From NCBI GenBank assembly GCA_023441055.1, contig JAEZQY010000041.1, forward strand, positions 62,001 through 126,000: a stretch of DNA of 64,000 bases, written 5' to 3'. Position 1 is the stretch's first letter, and each line of letters begins with the position of its first letter. Position numbers and translations under genes: made by a program. Below the pieces are notes generated by a model, which did not search any database, was not told where the DNA came from, and worked only from the letters and a program-made list of their open reading frames with translations. Source of the DNA: Bacillota bacterium. Its GTDB lineage: Bacteria > Bacillota > Bacilli > Paenibacillales > UBA4045. This document shows positions 45,547 to 55,004 of this stretch, piece after piece.

Positions 45547-46968
45547 TTAACTTATCTCGAGCAGCTTCATATACAACCGCATCTCTTCATCCTTCACCAA
45601 TTGGCTGTTATGCCAGAGCAGTGTGAAGTCTCCGTTAAATGCTTTGCAGATCTCATAATGCCGTGTGATCGAATCCAACGCATGATCACCCTTCAACCCC
45701 ATATAGCTCGAATGCAGCACCGTCTGCTCCATCACGATGAGCGGCCGCTCCTTCAGCTTCAGCGGCTTGCGTGACTTGACATTATAGGCCGTGTATTCAT
45801 AACATACACCGCAGCGAAAACCCAACATGTCGGCATAGGTGAGTGTACTGTCATAATTCAGACCGGCATCTTCATAATGCTGCCACGTATCAGGCGCGCG
45901 CCAGCGCAAATAGTGCTGGCGCCCTCCCCATTCCCGCTGCTCGATGCCGTTGGCTTCAGCGACTCGAATGAGCTTGTCAAACTGGCGCTTAATGCTGTCC
46001 CGGTCCAAGTACGTGTGGAAGCTCGGATGCAATCCGATCTCATGGCCGCGCGCATGAATGTCTCGCAGTAGCCGCTGGATCGCCGGATCCCCGATTCGAT
46101 AATTGCCATCCAGGCTGTGCTCCATCTGCTCCGTAATGAAGTAGAATGCACTTCGAATACCTGTCTTCTCGCTCATATTCATAATCCATTCGAATGTATT
46201 GAACGGATCGCGCGATAGATCTCCTCCTCTAGCATGCCAATATCCGATCGCCTTCTTATAACCGGATTGAAAGTCCAAACGCTTGATCACATCAGAGGCG
46301 ACTTCCTTATAGATGGTGAAGCTTCGCTTGCCCTGCACATAGAAGGGCCAATCGACATCATGACTGATGAGCCGCCTAGGCGTTCTTCTCCTTCTGCGCA
46401 TGCGCGGCCACAGCGCGAACAGTGATTCCCACAGCAGCTCCACATACTCGTTGATGATCGGCCGGTGCAGGAAGCCGGCTCGATAAGCGACCGAATCGTA
46501 TGCTGAGAATCGATCAAGCGCATCACGCTGCGAGACGACGCATTCCTCGTATCGGGAGAGCATGAACATCGCACTGCCGAATAGATCAATACCGCAATAG
46601 ATATGCGCGGATGACTTCTCGTAGTAGCGCCCGCTCGTACTCCGCACTCCATAGATCACGGGCATTCGCACACCGCGGTGCTCGAATTCGTCCAACGGCA
46701 GCTGCGGCAATGAAGCGACGCTCAACCACTGTGCGTCATCCATCTGTAGAAACCGGTCGGCGATGACCAACCTCTTGCTGCTCTCGGTTTCGCTGTCCAT
46801 ACCGCTCTCCATGACACCGGCGCCATTCATGCTTAGTTCAATCGTGCTTCTCGGCTCGAATACTACCGTGTAAGTCAGCCCGAGAAACTGCCGCATCACG
46901 ACATCATAGATATAGGAGCGTTCAGATTTACAGGTCAAGGGCGACTTTATGATAATCATGCTAACCAT
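45547..46968 (-). CDS. polysaccharide-deacetylase-like protein with N-terminal extension
   Basis: 473 residues. Residues 1-170 resemble the domain found before some capsule deacetylases (DUF7033-like: Y-C-G-I-D-L-F-G-S-A-M-F-M-L-S-R-Y-E-E). The C-terminal part is of the CE4/NodB type, with the metal-binding start R-L-I-S-H-D-V-D-W and H-E-I-G-L-H-P-S-F-H-T, but the usual catalytic base segment is diverged. It may remove acetyl groups from the polymer or a precursor. No signal peptide is visible, so it could act in the cytoplasm. Its start overlaps the preceding gene by 8 bp. M5 is an alternative start. Confidence 0.83.
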   Translation of the reverse strand: MVSMIIIKSPLTCKSERSYIYDVVMRQFLGLTYTVVFEPRSTIELSMNGAGVMESGMDSETESSKRLVIADRFLQMDDAQWLSVASLPQLPLDEFEHRGVRMPVIYGVRSTSGRYYEKSSAHIYCGIDLFGSAMFMLSRYEECVVSQRDALDRFSAYDSVAYRAGFLHRPIINEYVELLWESLFALWPRMRRRRRTPRRLISHDVDWPFYVQGKRSFTIYKEVASDVIKRLDFQSGYKKAIGYWHARGGDLSRDPFNTFEWIMNMSEKTGIRSAFYFITEQMEHSLDGNYRIGDPAIQRLLRDIHARGHEIGLHPSFHTYLDRDSIKRQFDKLIRVAEANGIEQREWGGRQHYLRWRAPDTWQHYEDAGLNYDSTLTYADMLGFRCGVCYEYTAYNVKSRKPLKLKERPLIVMEQTVLHSSYMGLKGDHALDSITRHYEICKAFNGDFTLLWHNSQLVKDEEMRLYMKLLEIS

Positions 46969-47899
46969 TGACCGTATTCTGATTGAATTGCAGCCACTGC
47001 CTGCCAGACTTGAACAGTTCCTTGTAGCTCGGCACCCGAATTCCGTAATACGGGATCAACTCTCCTTGCCATGCCGCCTTGGACTCCGATACGGAACGAA
47101 TATTGGCTCCGCACAGATCAAACGTCTGCACGCCGCTCGCATGAAGATCCTGCAATTCATAGCTGAGCAGAAGCTGGGATACCCCGTAGGAGAGATGCTC
47201 GCTCTTGCTGCCGGCCAACCAGCCGATGGCGTGACCATTACCCTGCAGAATCGAGATACTTGAGCTGACCGGTTCTCCATCCTTGGCATAGCACACGAAG
47301 CTGCGGAATCGCTCGTCGCCGAACAGGCTTCGCGCCAGCTCCAAGTCCTGAATCGTCAATTGATGACTGAATCCCTTGCGATTCTCCGTTCCGATTAAGC
47401 ATTCATGCACATCAGTTAGATTAGTCGTGCATTCTGCTCGGTAGCCGGCGGCAGCGGCTTTCTTCAACTTACCCCGAATGGCAGTCGTTAAGGCTTCCTT
47501 CGAATAGGGCAACTTCAAGTAGTATGTATATTTGACGTCAATCTTGAAATTTCTCCATATGAATGGACGTACATCCTGGATATGCGGCGGCAGAATGAAA
47601 TTAGCCGATCCCGCAACCTTAAGCATCTCATCCGCAAGCTTATCCGCGAACACATGCCATTGCTTGTTAACGCGATAAGGTTTGCTTGTTGGTGTAGCCT
47701 GGAACACGGTCGGATGATACGGGTTCAGCGGCGGAAGATAGAGCCTGCCTTGCTTGTTCAGGAAGAATACACTCTCACAATACGCCTCTGAACCCGGTTC
47801 TTGACAGCTGAACACCACCGCTTCGCAATTCCACTTGAGACGATTGAATTCAGCCCATTGGTGCAAGAAACTCAGACTATCCATAATCGAACCTCTCAA
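46961..47899 (-). CDS. FemAB/GNAT-fold transferase
   Basis: 312 residues with the pattern of the BcsL/CelD and FemAB double-GNAT group: K-L-K-K-A-A-A-A-G-Y, L-A-R-S-L-F-G-D-E-R-F-R-S-F-V-C-Y-A, and G-V-S-Q-L-L-L-S-Y-E-L-Q-D. Members transfer acyl or aminoacyl groups to sugars or wall peptides. Set in the exopolysaccharide operon, it probably acylates or aminoacylates a sugar residue. It overlaps the flippase gene by 4 bp and the deacetylase-like gene by 8 bp. Confidence 0.82.
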   Translation of the reverse strand: MRGSIMDSLSFLHQWAEFNRLKWNCEAVVFSCQEPGSEAYCESVFFLNKQGRLYLPPLNPYHPTVFQATPTSKPYRVNKQWHVFADKLADEMLKVAGSANFILPPHIQDVRPFIWRNFKIDVKYTYYLKLPYSKEALTTAIRGKLKKAAAAGYRAECTTNLTDVHECLIGTENRKGFSHQLTIQDLELARSLFGDERFRSFVCYAKDGEPVSSSISILQGNGHAIGWLAGSKSEHLSYGVSQLLLSYELQDLHASGVQTFDLCGANIRSVSESKAAWQGELIPYYGIRVPSYKELFKSGRQWLQFNQNTVNG

Positions 47900-49230
47900 C
47901 TCCCTTCATTCGTATCATCTGCTTGCTTATTCATCCGCATGAACCTTCTCGCTGAATACCAAGACAGGCCCAAGTGCAGCAAGTAACCGATCGTACCAGC
48001 AATACTGAGGTACACAATCGCAATCTCCGCGCTGCGGTGAAGGAAATGGGCTAGGAAGATCGCGAACAATACGATCATGGTCCGGGCGATTTCCCGGTAT
48101 AAGTGCAAATCCTGCCTCTCCATCACATCGATTGTGATACCAACTGAATTGGCGACAAACTGAGCTAGATACATAAAGGATAAGATCCGCATAAATTCGC
48201 CGGACTTCTGCCACTCGCTCCCGAAGAATAGGGCGAACAGCGGCGGTGCGAACAGGTCGAGCACAATGACCACAACCAATCCGAACAAGAACACATTCCT
48301 TACTGTCTTAAGGAACAGACTGTACAGCTTGTCTGGGTCCTGATGGATGCGCCTGGACACCTCGGATAGGTAGACCTGCGTCACGGAAGTTCCGATGAGC
48401 GTCATCGGTGATCCGAGTATGCGCTGCCCGAGTGTGAACCAGCCAGCCACCTGCGGACCGTAGAAGGCCGCAAGCATAATATTGGGCAAGTACAAGCCAA
48501 CGCTGTTGAGCACATTGGCTGCACTGGCCAGCAGCGGAAACCGGCGATAGCGATAGGCGCCTTCCTTCATATCCTCCCAGGTTGTCTCCATCGCTTGCTC
48601 CTTGACATCCCTCCGCCACAGCTTCCACTGCGGGATCAGCCCTGCCGCGCGTCCTAGCGTATCGCCGATAATGAGACCAAGCGGACCAAGATGGAAGATG
48701 CTGAGGAACAGCTGACTGAGCACTTGACTGCCGCTCTGCGTATATTTGGCCCGCGCTAGCTGCTTAAAGTACTTCTTGCGAATCGACCAGTAGCTAAGGA
48801 TTTGATAACAGCCAGCCGCGAACAAGCATAGGGAGAAGATAATGAAGTAGCTGCGCAAATGCGGCTGATTCGTCCAGTGATGCGTGATCGGATCATAGAG
48901 GGCGTAGATGCCTACCCCACTCAGTATGCTGACCCCGACACAGATGAACAGCGACAGTCTGAGTATGGTAGACGCTTCCTCATCAGCCTCCGGTAAGGTG
49001 ATCGCGTATTCGTATGACAAGGAGACGACCATCAGCAGCATAGCGATCACGGAGATGAATACCGAATACGTCCCATAATCCGCCGGGCTGTATATATGGG
49101 TCAGGATCGGCAGCGTGGCCAGCACAATGACCTGACTGATCAGCGTCCCCCCTGCGAGCACCATGACATTGCGCAGGAAGCTTTCGAGCGTCAGCTTCTT
49201 GATCGTTTGGCGCACCAATTGCATATTCAT
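47896..49230 (-). CDS. Wzx-type oligosaccharide flippase
   Basis: 444 residues with about twelve to fourteen membrane helices of the MOP superfamily polysaccharide transporters. The N-terminus has L-R-N-V-M-V-L-A-G-G-T-L-I-S-Q and T-H-I-Y-S-P-A-D-Y-G-T-Y-S, typical of Wzx proteins. It should turn undecaprenyl-linked repeat units to the outer face. I set the start at 49230, whose ATG overlaps the upstream stop as ATGA. A longer in-frame version would start 20 codons inside the aminotransferase gene. Confidence 0.93.
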   Translation of the reverse strand: MNMQLVRQTIKKLTLESFLRNVMVLAGGTLISQVIVLATLPILTHIYSPADYGTYSVFISVIAMLLMVVSLSYEYAITLPEADEEASTILRLSLFICVGVSILSGVGIYALYDPITHHWTNQPHLRSYFIIFSLCLFAAGCYQILSYWSIRKKYFKQLARAKYTQSGSQVLSQLFLSIFHLGPLGLIIGDTLGRAAGLIPQWKLWRRDVKEQAMETTWEDMKEGAYRYRRFPLLASAANVLNSVGLYLPNIMLAAFYGPQVAGWFTLGQRILGSPMTLIGTSVTQVYLSEVSRRIHQDPDKLYSLFLKTVRNVFLFGLVVVIVLDLFAPPLFALFFGSEWQKSGEFMRILSFMYLAQFVANSVGITIDVMERQDLHLYREIARTMIVLFAIFLAHFLHRSAEIAIVYLSIAGTIGYLLHLGLSWYSARRFMRMNKQADDTNEGS

Positions 49231-50330
49231 AACGCAGCGATCAGCCTGTCCGCCACATAACGCAATGTATGTGACTGAATTTGCGGCCATAGCGGCAGGG
49301 ACAACACTTCACCGGACAGCTGCTCTGCTATCGGCATGCGCATGCGAAGCGATGCATACACCGGCAGCTGATGAACCGGTACGGGATAATAAATCATACT
49401 CATCACGCCATCCTGCTGCAGCTTCTCCTGTACCTCATCGCGCTTCCCACCTAGAATGCGAACCGTGTATTGATGATAGACATGCTTGCCGCCGTATGCG
49501 GCTTCACTCGGCGTAATGACGCCATCTACACCGCTCAGCAGCTTCGCATATTCGTCCGCCGCCCGTCTTCTCCCTTCGTTCCAGCTATCCAGCCGTGGCA
49601 GCTTAATGCGCAGTACTGCCGCCTGCAGCTCGTCCAGCCTGGAGTTGAAGCCGACGATCTCGTTGTGATACTTCTTCCTCGAGCCGTGAACCCGAAGCAT
49701 GGCTACCTTGGCGGCGTAATCGGCGTTATTCGTTGTTAATAAGCCGCCATCGCCGTACGCGCCGAGATTCTTGGACGGGAAGAACGAATAACAGCCGATA
49801 TCGCCAATCGTGCCCGTCATCCTTCCGCCAAGCGAAGAACCGAATGCCTGCGCAGCATCCTCGACTACGAGCAAGCCGTACGAACCGGCGATAGCCATTA
49901 ACCGGTCCATCTGAACAGGCTGGCCGAACAGATGCACGGGAATGATGGCTTTCGTTCGTGGTGTGACAGCCGCCTCAAGCTGATCCAGATTCATATTGTA
50001 GGTAGCCATCTCCACATCGACGAACACCGGCGTCGCGCCGACCTTGCTGATCGCCTCGGCCGTAGCGAAGAAGGTGAACGGCGTCGTAATGACCTCGTCG
50101 CCCGGCCCGATGTCTGCAGCCATCAACGCCAGCACAAGCGCGTCCGTCCCGGAGTTCAACGAGATTGCATGGTTCACGCCGAGGTAATCGGCAACCTCCT
50201 GTTCGAATAACTTGACGTTCGGACCCATGATGAACGAACCGGAGTCGAGTACCGCCTCGAAAGCCGCCATCAGATCAGGCTTTAATTGATCAATCTCATC
50301 GGCCATATCCAACACTTGTACAGGTTTCAT
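49227..50330 (-). CDS. wbpE: DegT-family sugar aminotransferase, WbpE-like
   Basis: 367 residues. PLP-dependent sugar aminotransferase with the PLP lysine K187 in F-F-P-S-K-N-L-G-A-Y-G-D-G-G. It matches WbpE/WlbC-type enzymes that aminate C3 of the 3-keto UDP-N-acetylglucosaminuronic acid formed by the WbpB-like dehydrogenase. All four enzymes of the route are present here (WbpA, WbpB, WbpE and WbpD), supporting this over a general DegT label. The ATG overlaps the upstream stop by 4 bp. Confidence 0.9.
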   Translation of the reverse strand: MKPVQVLDMADEIDQLKPDLMAAFEAVLDSGSFIMGPNVKLFEQEVADYLGVNHAISLNSGTDALVLALMAADIGPGDEVITTPFTFFATAEAISKVGATPVFVDVEMATYNMNLDQLEAAVTPRTKAIIPVHLFGQPVQMDRLMAIAGSYGLLVVEDAAQAFGSSLGGRMTGTIGDIGCYSFFPSKNLGAYGDGGLLTTNNADYAAKVAMLRVHGSRKKYHNEIVGFNSRLDELQAAVLRIKLPRLDSWNEGRRRAADEYAKLLSGVDGVITPSEAAYGGKHVYHQYTVRILGGKRDEVQEKLQQDGVMSMIYYPVPVHQLPVYASLRMRMPIAEQLSGEVLSLPLWPQIQSHTLRYVADRLIAAL

Positions 50331-50917
50331 CTACCAACCTCCACTCTCTCTTTGGCAATACTGTCATGCTCCATTATGTATCCTCGACTACATGACGAAC
50401 AGGCCGTTCTGCCGCTCTGGAGATTAAGCGGCTGACCGCACTCGCACACCCAGCCGATCTGTCTGGCGGGTACCCCGGCATACAGCGAGTAGGCGGGCGT
50501 GTCACGGTTAACCACCGCTCCGGCGGCGATGAACGACCACTCACCGATCGTCACCCCGCATACGATCGTTGCATTCGCCCCGATCGTGGCACCGCGCCTG
50601 ACGACCGTCTTCAAGTAAGCTTCACTCGTATTGCGCGGGAAGGCGGACCTCGGCGTTCGTACATTCGTGAAGACCATGCTCGGACCGCAGAAGACGTCGT
50701 CCTCCAGCACGACCCCCTCATAGATTGAGACGTTGTTCTGAATCTTCACGCCATTGCCTACGACGACATGGTCAGCGACGAATACATTCTGCCCTAGGCT
50801 GCAACGCTCTCCAATGACCGCCTGTGCGGACACATGCGTGAAGTGCCATATCTTCGTATGTTCACCGATGCTCGCTCCATCATCCACAATTGCGGATTCG
50901 TGTTTAAAATAGTTCAT
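50327..50917 (-). CDS. wbpD: left-handed beta-helix N-acetyltransferase, WbpD-like, with zinc-ribbon-like tail
   Basis: 196 residues. Hexapeptide repeats from about 20 to 150 (V-I-G-E-R-C-S-L-G, V-I-C-G-V-T-I-G-E-W-S-F-I-A-A-G-A-V-V) form a left-handed beta-helix acetyltransferase. The tail C-E-C-G-Q-P-L-N-L-Q-S-G-R-T-A-C-S-S-C looks like a metal-binding ribbon, frequent in this subfamily. It acetylates the 3-amino group of UDP-2-acetamido-3-amino-2,3-dideoxyglucuronic acid with acetyl-CoA. It overlaps wbpE by 4 bp and lies 19 bp after wbpA. Confidence 0.9.
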   Translation of the reverse strand: MNYFKHESAIVDDGASIGEHTKIWHFTHVSAQAVIGERCSLGQNVFVADHVVVGNGVKIQNNVSIYEGVVLEDDVFCGPSMVFTNVRTPRSAFPRNTSEAYLKTVVRRGATIGANATIVCGVTIGEWSFIAAGAVVNRDTPAYSLYAGVPARQIGWVCECGQPLNLQSGRTACSSCSRGYIMEHDSIAKERVEVGR

Positions 50918-50936
50918 CCAGCGTTCGATCTCCTCG

Positions 50937-52274
50937 CTACAATAAGTGATATACAGCCGGTTTCGCCCTGTTCTTCATGCCATTGCGCGTATCGAGCAGG
51001 CAGGAGGCTCGGCCGATCAGCTCGTAATCGAACTGAGTGTGATCGGTCGTGATCACGACGATATGAGCCTCGCGGATTCGCTGTTCAGTCAGCTCCACGC
51101 ATTCATATATTTCGCCCCGCAGCCTGAATTCCTTAATCTGCGTGTCGCTCAGCACCACCTTCGCGCCAAGCTGCTCCAGCAGCTCGATAATTCTGAGTAC
51201 AGGTGATTCCCGACAATCATCGATATCCTTCTTGTACGCTACGCCGAGCAAGTATACGGTTGACCCGCGTACGGGCAAGCCTTGCTCATTCAGGATGTCA
51301 CTGATCTTACGCACAACGAATTCAGGCATCGACTGGTTGATCTCACCGGCAAGCTCAATTAACCGTGTATGGTAGTTGAACTCCCTGGCCTTCCAGGTCA
51401 AGTAGAACGGATCGATCGGAATGCAATGCCCACCGAGTCCCGGGCCCGGATAGAACGCCATAAACCCATACGGCTTGGACTTGGCGGCATCGATCACCTC
51501 CCACACGTTAATGCCCATCCGGTCGCATAGAATGGCCATCTCATTCGCAAGCGCAATGTTGATATGGCGGAATGTGTTCTCGTAAATCTTCTCCATCTCA
51601 GCCACCTCGGGAGAAGACACCATGTGTACATCTCCCTCGAGCACTTCCCGATACAACGTCGCCGCTGCCTCTCCGCAGCGCTTCGTCACGCCGCCGATAA
51701 CCTTAGGGGTGTTCTTCGTGTTGTAAACCTTGTTGCCGGGATCAATCCGTTCGGGGGAATAGGCCAGGAAGAAGTCGGTTCCGCATACGAGGCCGGAGCG
51801 CTCAAGTATCGGCCTCACCAGCTCGCTCGTCGTGCCCGGATACGTCGTGCTTTCCAGCACGACGAGCATGCCGGCATGCAGGTGCCACGAGATTACCGCA
51901 GCCGATTTCTCTACATAACTCGTATCCGGCTGCTGATGAATATCGAGCGGTGTCGGCACGCAGATCGCAACCGCGTCGACTTCGCTCAGGAATGTGTAAT
52001 CGCTAGTTGCGGTGAGCCGCTCTTCCCCGACCATCCGTCGCAGCTCCTCGTCAACGATATCGCCGATGTAATTAATGCCGCTGTTCACCATATTCACCTT
52101 CTCCTCCTGCACATCAAAGCCGATAACTCGGTAGCCAGCCTTCGCCTTCTCTACCGCGAGCGGCAATCCAACGTAACCTAGACCGATAACACCAATCACG
52201 GCCGTCTTGCTCTTCAGCTTATTGATAAGTGGATGGAGCACATCCGCTTCCTGCCTAGTTGATGCCAGCGCCAT
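50937..52274 (-). CDS. wbpA: UDP-N-acetylglucosamine 6-dehydrogenase, WbpA-like
   Basis: 445 residues. NAD-binding motif G-L-G-Y-V-G-L-P-L-A-V-E-K-A-K-A-G-Y and the catalytic cysteine in G-L-G-G-H-C-I-P-I-D-P-F of nucleotide-sugar dehydrogenases. It oxidises C6 of UDP-N-acetylglucosamine twice to give the uronic acid, using two NAD+. Its pairing with WbpB/E/D supports GlcNAc rather than glucose as substrate. I chose 52274 as the start because GGAGGGAGGG lies 9 bases upstream; this overlaps the end of the WbpB-like gene by 20 bp. Confidence 0.9.
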   Translation of the reverse strand: MALASTRQEADVLHPLINKLKSKTAVIGVIGLGYVGLPLAVEKAKAGYRVIGFDVQEEKVNMVNSGINYIGDIVDEELRRMVGEERLTATSDYTFLSEVDAVAICVPTPLDIHQQPDTSYVEKSAAVISWHLHAGMLVVLESTTYPGTTSELVRPILERSGLVCGTDFFLAYSPERIDPGNKVYNTKNTPKVIGGVTKRCGEAAATLYREVLEGDVHMVSSPEVAEMEKIYENTFRHINIALANEMAILCDRMGINVWEVIDAAKSKPYGFMAFYPGPGLGGHCIPIDPFYLTWKAREFNYHTRLIELAGEINQSMPEFVVRKISDILNEQGLPVRGSTVYLLGVAYKKDIDDCRESPVLRIIELLEQLGAKVVLSDTQIKEFRLRGEIYECVELTEQRIREAHIVVITTDHTQFDYELIGRASCLLDTRNGMKNRAKPAVYHLL

Positions 52275-53310
52275 AATATAGATCCCTCCCTCCGTGTGAT
52301 CCGGCAATCAATCGCTCTTCCTTACCCTTGTCTATTTCAAGCACCAGCTGAATGGCTTGTCTGCCGTCACTTGCAGTAACAATCGGATCTCGATTGTCTT
52401 TAATGGCATGCACCATATCCTGAATAATAATCTGGTGGCCCGGCACCCCGAATGGATCGCGATCAACCTCGCTGATCCAGGCCGCAATCTGTTCATCCGA
52501 CATGGACGAGCAGCGCCAATGCTTAATCCAGTTCGCTGTCTTGCCGCTAATCACGGCATACCCGTATTCACCGAATACGCCGATCGTCTCCTCCAGATTC
52601 TCTTCGTAGATCGCCGTCGTTGCCTCTACCGTACCTAATGCCCCATTCGTAAATCGAAGCGCGGCAACCGCCACATCCTCCGCCTCGATATGTCGAATGC
52701 GCGTATCCACGAGCGACTTCACGCATTCGACAGGCCCCATGAGCCATTGCAGTAAATCCAGGCTGTGAATCGCCTGATTCATCAGTACGCCGCCGTCCAT
52801 CTGCTTGGTCCCTCGCCAAGCGGCTTGGTCATAATAAGCTTGACTCCGGTTCCATCTGACGCTTACGCTGGCATGACTCAGCTTGCCGAACCACTCATGC
52901 TCGAGCGCAGTCTTCAGCTTCTGGACGGCTGGGCGGAATCGATTCGGATGAACGACCGCCGTCTTCACCTGATTCCTGCTCGCAGCGCGAATCAGAATGT
53001 CCGCATCCTCCAGCGTCAGCGTCATCGGCTTCTCAATAATTAGATGCTTGCCCGCATTCGCGGCCGCCAGCGCATGCTCGATATGCAGGCCGCTCGGTGT
53101 GCAGATGCACACGACCTGGATGCTCGGCTGCTTCTCCAGCATCTCGGCTATATCGGTATAGCCAGTAACTTGCTCGGCCGCTGTCATCGCAGCCAGTCTG
53201 CCCGGATTCGTGTCGCAGATCGCAACCAGCTGCGCCCCTTCGGCATACCGGATTGCTTCGATATGTTTGCTGGCAATATGTCCACAGCCTATAATGGCGT
53301 AATCGATCAT
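52255..53310 (-). CDS. wbpB: Gfo/Idh/MocA oxidoreductase, WbpB-like
   Basis: 351 residues. N-terminal Rossmann fold (A-I-I-G-C-G-H-I-A-S-K-H), a conserved E-K-P-M-T-L lysine loop and a C-terminal substrate domain containing W-R-G-T-K-Q-M-D-G-G-V-L-M-N-Q-A-I-H. It resembles UDP-N-acetyl-glucosaminuronate 3-dehydrogenases, which oxidise C3 before amination by WbpE. It starts 67 bp after the Wzz-like gene. The oxidoreductase family is certain; the WbpB role is inferred from context. Confidence 0.87.
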   Translation of the reverse strand: MIDYAIIGCGHIASKHIEAIRYAEGAQLVAICDTNPGRLAAMTAAEQVTGYTDIAEMLEKQPSIQVVCICTPSGLHIEHALAAANAGKHLIIEKPMTLTLEDADILIRAASRNQVKTAVVHPNRFRPAVQKLKTALEHEWFGKLSHASVSVRWNRSQAYYDQAAWRGTKQMDGGVLMNQAIHSLDLLQWLMGPVECVKSLVDTRIRHIEAEDVAVAALRFTNGALGTVEATTAIYEENLEETIGVFGEYGYAVISGKTANWIKHWRCSSMSDEQIAAWISEVDRDPFGVPGHQIIIQDMVHAIKDNRDPIVTASDGRQAIQLVLEIDKGKEERLIAGSHGGRDLYYGAGIN

Positions 53311-53377
53311 GCCGATGTCCCCTTTCAGTCATACATCTAGTACCACAATTGAATCCTATAGCTATGTATGCAACCCG

Positions 53378-54013
53378 TTAATTTGCGACCGATCTGGACA
53401 ATCGCCTGGCACGAGGCCTTTGCTTGGCTTGCTTCTGACTCTCCAACAACAAGGCGACGCTCATACCGACGAACAATCCAATGAATGTGCAAATCGCGAT
53501 ATTAAAAACCTTCTTCGGACTGACAGGCTCAGACGAATCGTCATATACTGCAAGATCGAGCAAGGTCACATTTGAATTCATAATGATTTGCTTCGATAGA
53601 CTCACGAAGGATTCTGCGAATGCATTCGCAATAGCAACCGCTTCTCTCGGGTCATCCGAAGTGACATAGGTCTCAATAATCAATGTTGCCGGGTCCGTCT
53701 GGACCTTCACCATCTTCAGCATCTCACCGGGACTATGCGGCGTATTTAGCTTGCTCTTCACATCGCTGGCAATGAACAAGCTCTGGATTGCCTCTTCATA
53801 CGTCTTCGTCAGCAATTGATTGGCCATGATACTCGTATATCGGCTGTCTCTGTCGTCATCAGGAATGGAGTTGGAAATGAGCGTTGTCTTCGCTTCGTAC
53901 ATCGGTGTCATCCACCAATTGAGGAATACGCCCAACCCGATGAATACGATTGCAATTACCAAAAAAACAATAAAGTGACGATGCAGCGCTTTGAACAAAA
54001 ACCGGGTATCCAT
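53378..54013 (-). CDS. Wzz-type chain-length / export protein (CapA/EpsA-like)
   Basis: 211 residues. Two membrane helices at about 13-36 and 175-195 flank a largely extracellular domain beginning M-Y-E-A-K-T-T-L-I. The proline-rich P-V-S-P-K-K before the second helix is a hallmark of the Wzz/CapA family. It controls polymer length or anchors a tyrosine kinase. A matching CapB/EpsB kinase gene is not in this window. I set the start at 54013 (AGGTGAAAGG upstream). The start overlaps the deacetylase gene by 4-5 bp region. Confidence 0.9.
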   Translation of the reverse strand: MDTRFLFKALHRHFIVFLVIAIVFIGLGVFLNWWMTPMYEAKTTLISNSIPDDDRDSRYTSIMANQLLTKTYEEAIQSLFIASDVKSKLNTPHSPGEMLKMVKVQTDPATLIIETYVTSDDPREAVAIANAFAESFVSLSKQIIMNSNVTLLDLAVYDDSSEPVSPKKVFNIAICTFIGLFVGMSVALLLESQKQAKQRPRARRLSRSVAN

Positions 54014-54017
54014 CCTT

Positions 54018-55004
54018 TCACCTCGCATAAGTTTTTCGCAGCGTCCTTGAACGCCCCCACACCTCCTCCTGCAGTTCCTCCATATTCATACTCTCCATCC
54101 CATACTTGGCTCGCAAATGCTCATAGTGGTCAATAACAGCTTCCAGAAACGTTAAGTTCTCAACCGGATGACTGGCGAAATTATAAGGATGCCACCACAG
54201 GTGGTACACGAGGCCATGCTTGGCTGCATAACTCATTGCGTCCCGGATGCGCTTCAATCTGAATCGATCTACAGCTTTCAGTCGCTTGGAGTACGGTCTC
54301 AAGAAGTGGCTTGCCGGCAAGTTAACCGATGCTTGCTTACGAACCTGGTCTAGCGAATAGCAGTGGAAGCCCGTCATATTGAGATAGGTGTCAATGAGTC
54401 GAAAGATTCTCTTGTAGAAGGGATCCTCTGTGCTGTATCCTTGATGGTAGAGTGAATGCGCGGGATTGCCCCGGTAGGCGGTAATACCCAGCTCCCCCAG
54501 CAGCGGCAAGTAGTCCTCATTGCATTGATTTCTAGGGAATACAAGACTGTTCAGCTTGATCCCATGCCTGTCCGCTATTTGTACAGCCGCCATTAAATCA
54601 GCCTTGAATTGATCCTTGGTCTGCCCCTTCTCCATACAGTAATAATGGGAGAAAGTATGAGAAGCGACTGTCTGATGCTTCGTTTCCCGGATCATGCTTA
54701 CGATGGACTTCCCATAATGCATTGGATCGGACTGTTCATCATCCCCCCATACGCCGGACTCTATATACGGGTATGGAGACAGCTTGTCATTGTCATAGGC
54801 AGGCCGAATCGATGGCAGCACTTTAAGAATGTCTGGCTTCTGATCAGAGAACAGCAATCCTACAGTTGCCCAGGTCGCATGAATATTCCGCTTCTCGAAC
54901 AGCTCCAGTATGCGAGGTATGACCTGCCTCTCCATGGACATCGTACGTTCATATTGCTCGATGCCCAGTATGTCTCGAACACCCCAGAACTGTTCATAGT
55001 CCAA
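54018..55004 (-). CDS. polysaccharide deacetylase (CE4/NodB-like), first gene of the exopolysaccharide operon
   Basis: 328 residues from the TTG at 55004. The metal-binding beginning reads L-D-Y-E-Q-F-W-G-V-R-D, with V-A-S-H-T-F-S-H-Y-Y supplying the two metal histidines. This resembles the NodB-like deacetylases of capsule operons (F-E-L-F-W-G type). The frame continues upstream in perfect family sequence (G-C-W-V-I-S before L-D-Y-E), so the real N-terminus probably lies near 55037, where only an ATT start is available. No signal peptide is seen. It should deacetylate a sugar of the repeat unit, and it opens the 14-gene operon. Confidence 0.85.
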   Translation of the reverse strand: MDYEQFWGVRDILGIEQYERTMSMERQVIPRILELFEKRNIHATWATVGLLFSDQKPDILKVLPSIRPAYDNDKLSPYPYIESGVWGDDEQSDPMHYGKSIVSMIRETKHQTVASHTFSHYYCMEKGQTKDQFKADLMAAVQIADRHGIKLNSLVFPRNQCNEDYLPLLGELGITAYRGNPAHSLYHQGYSTEDPFYKRIFRLIDTYLNMTGFHCYSLDQVRKQASVNLPASHFLRPYSKRLKAVDRFRLKRIRDAMSYAAKHGLVYHLWWHPYNFASHPVENLTFLEAVIDHYEHLRAKYGMESMNMEELQEEVWGRSRTLRKTYAR

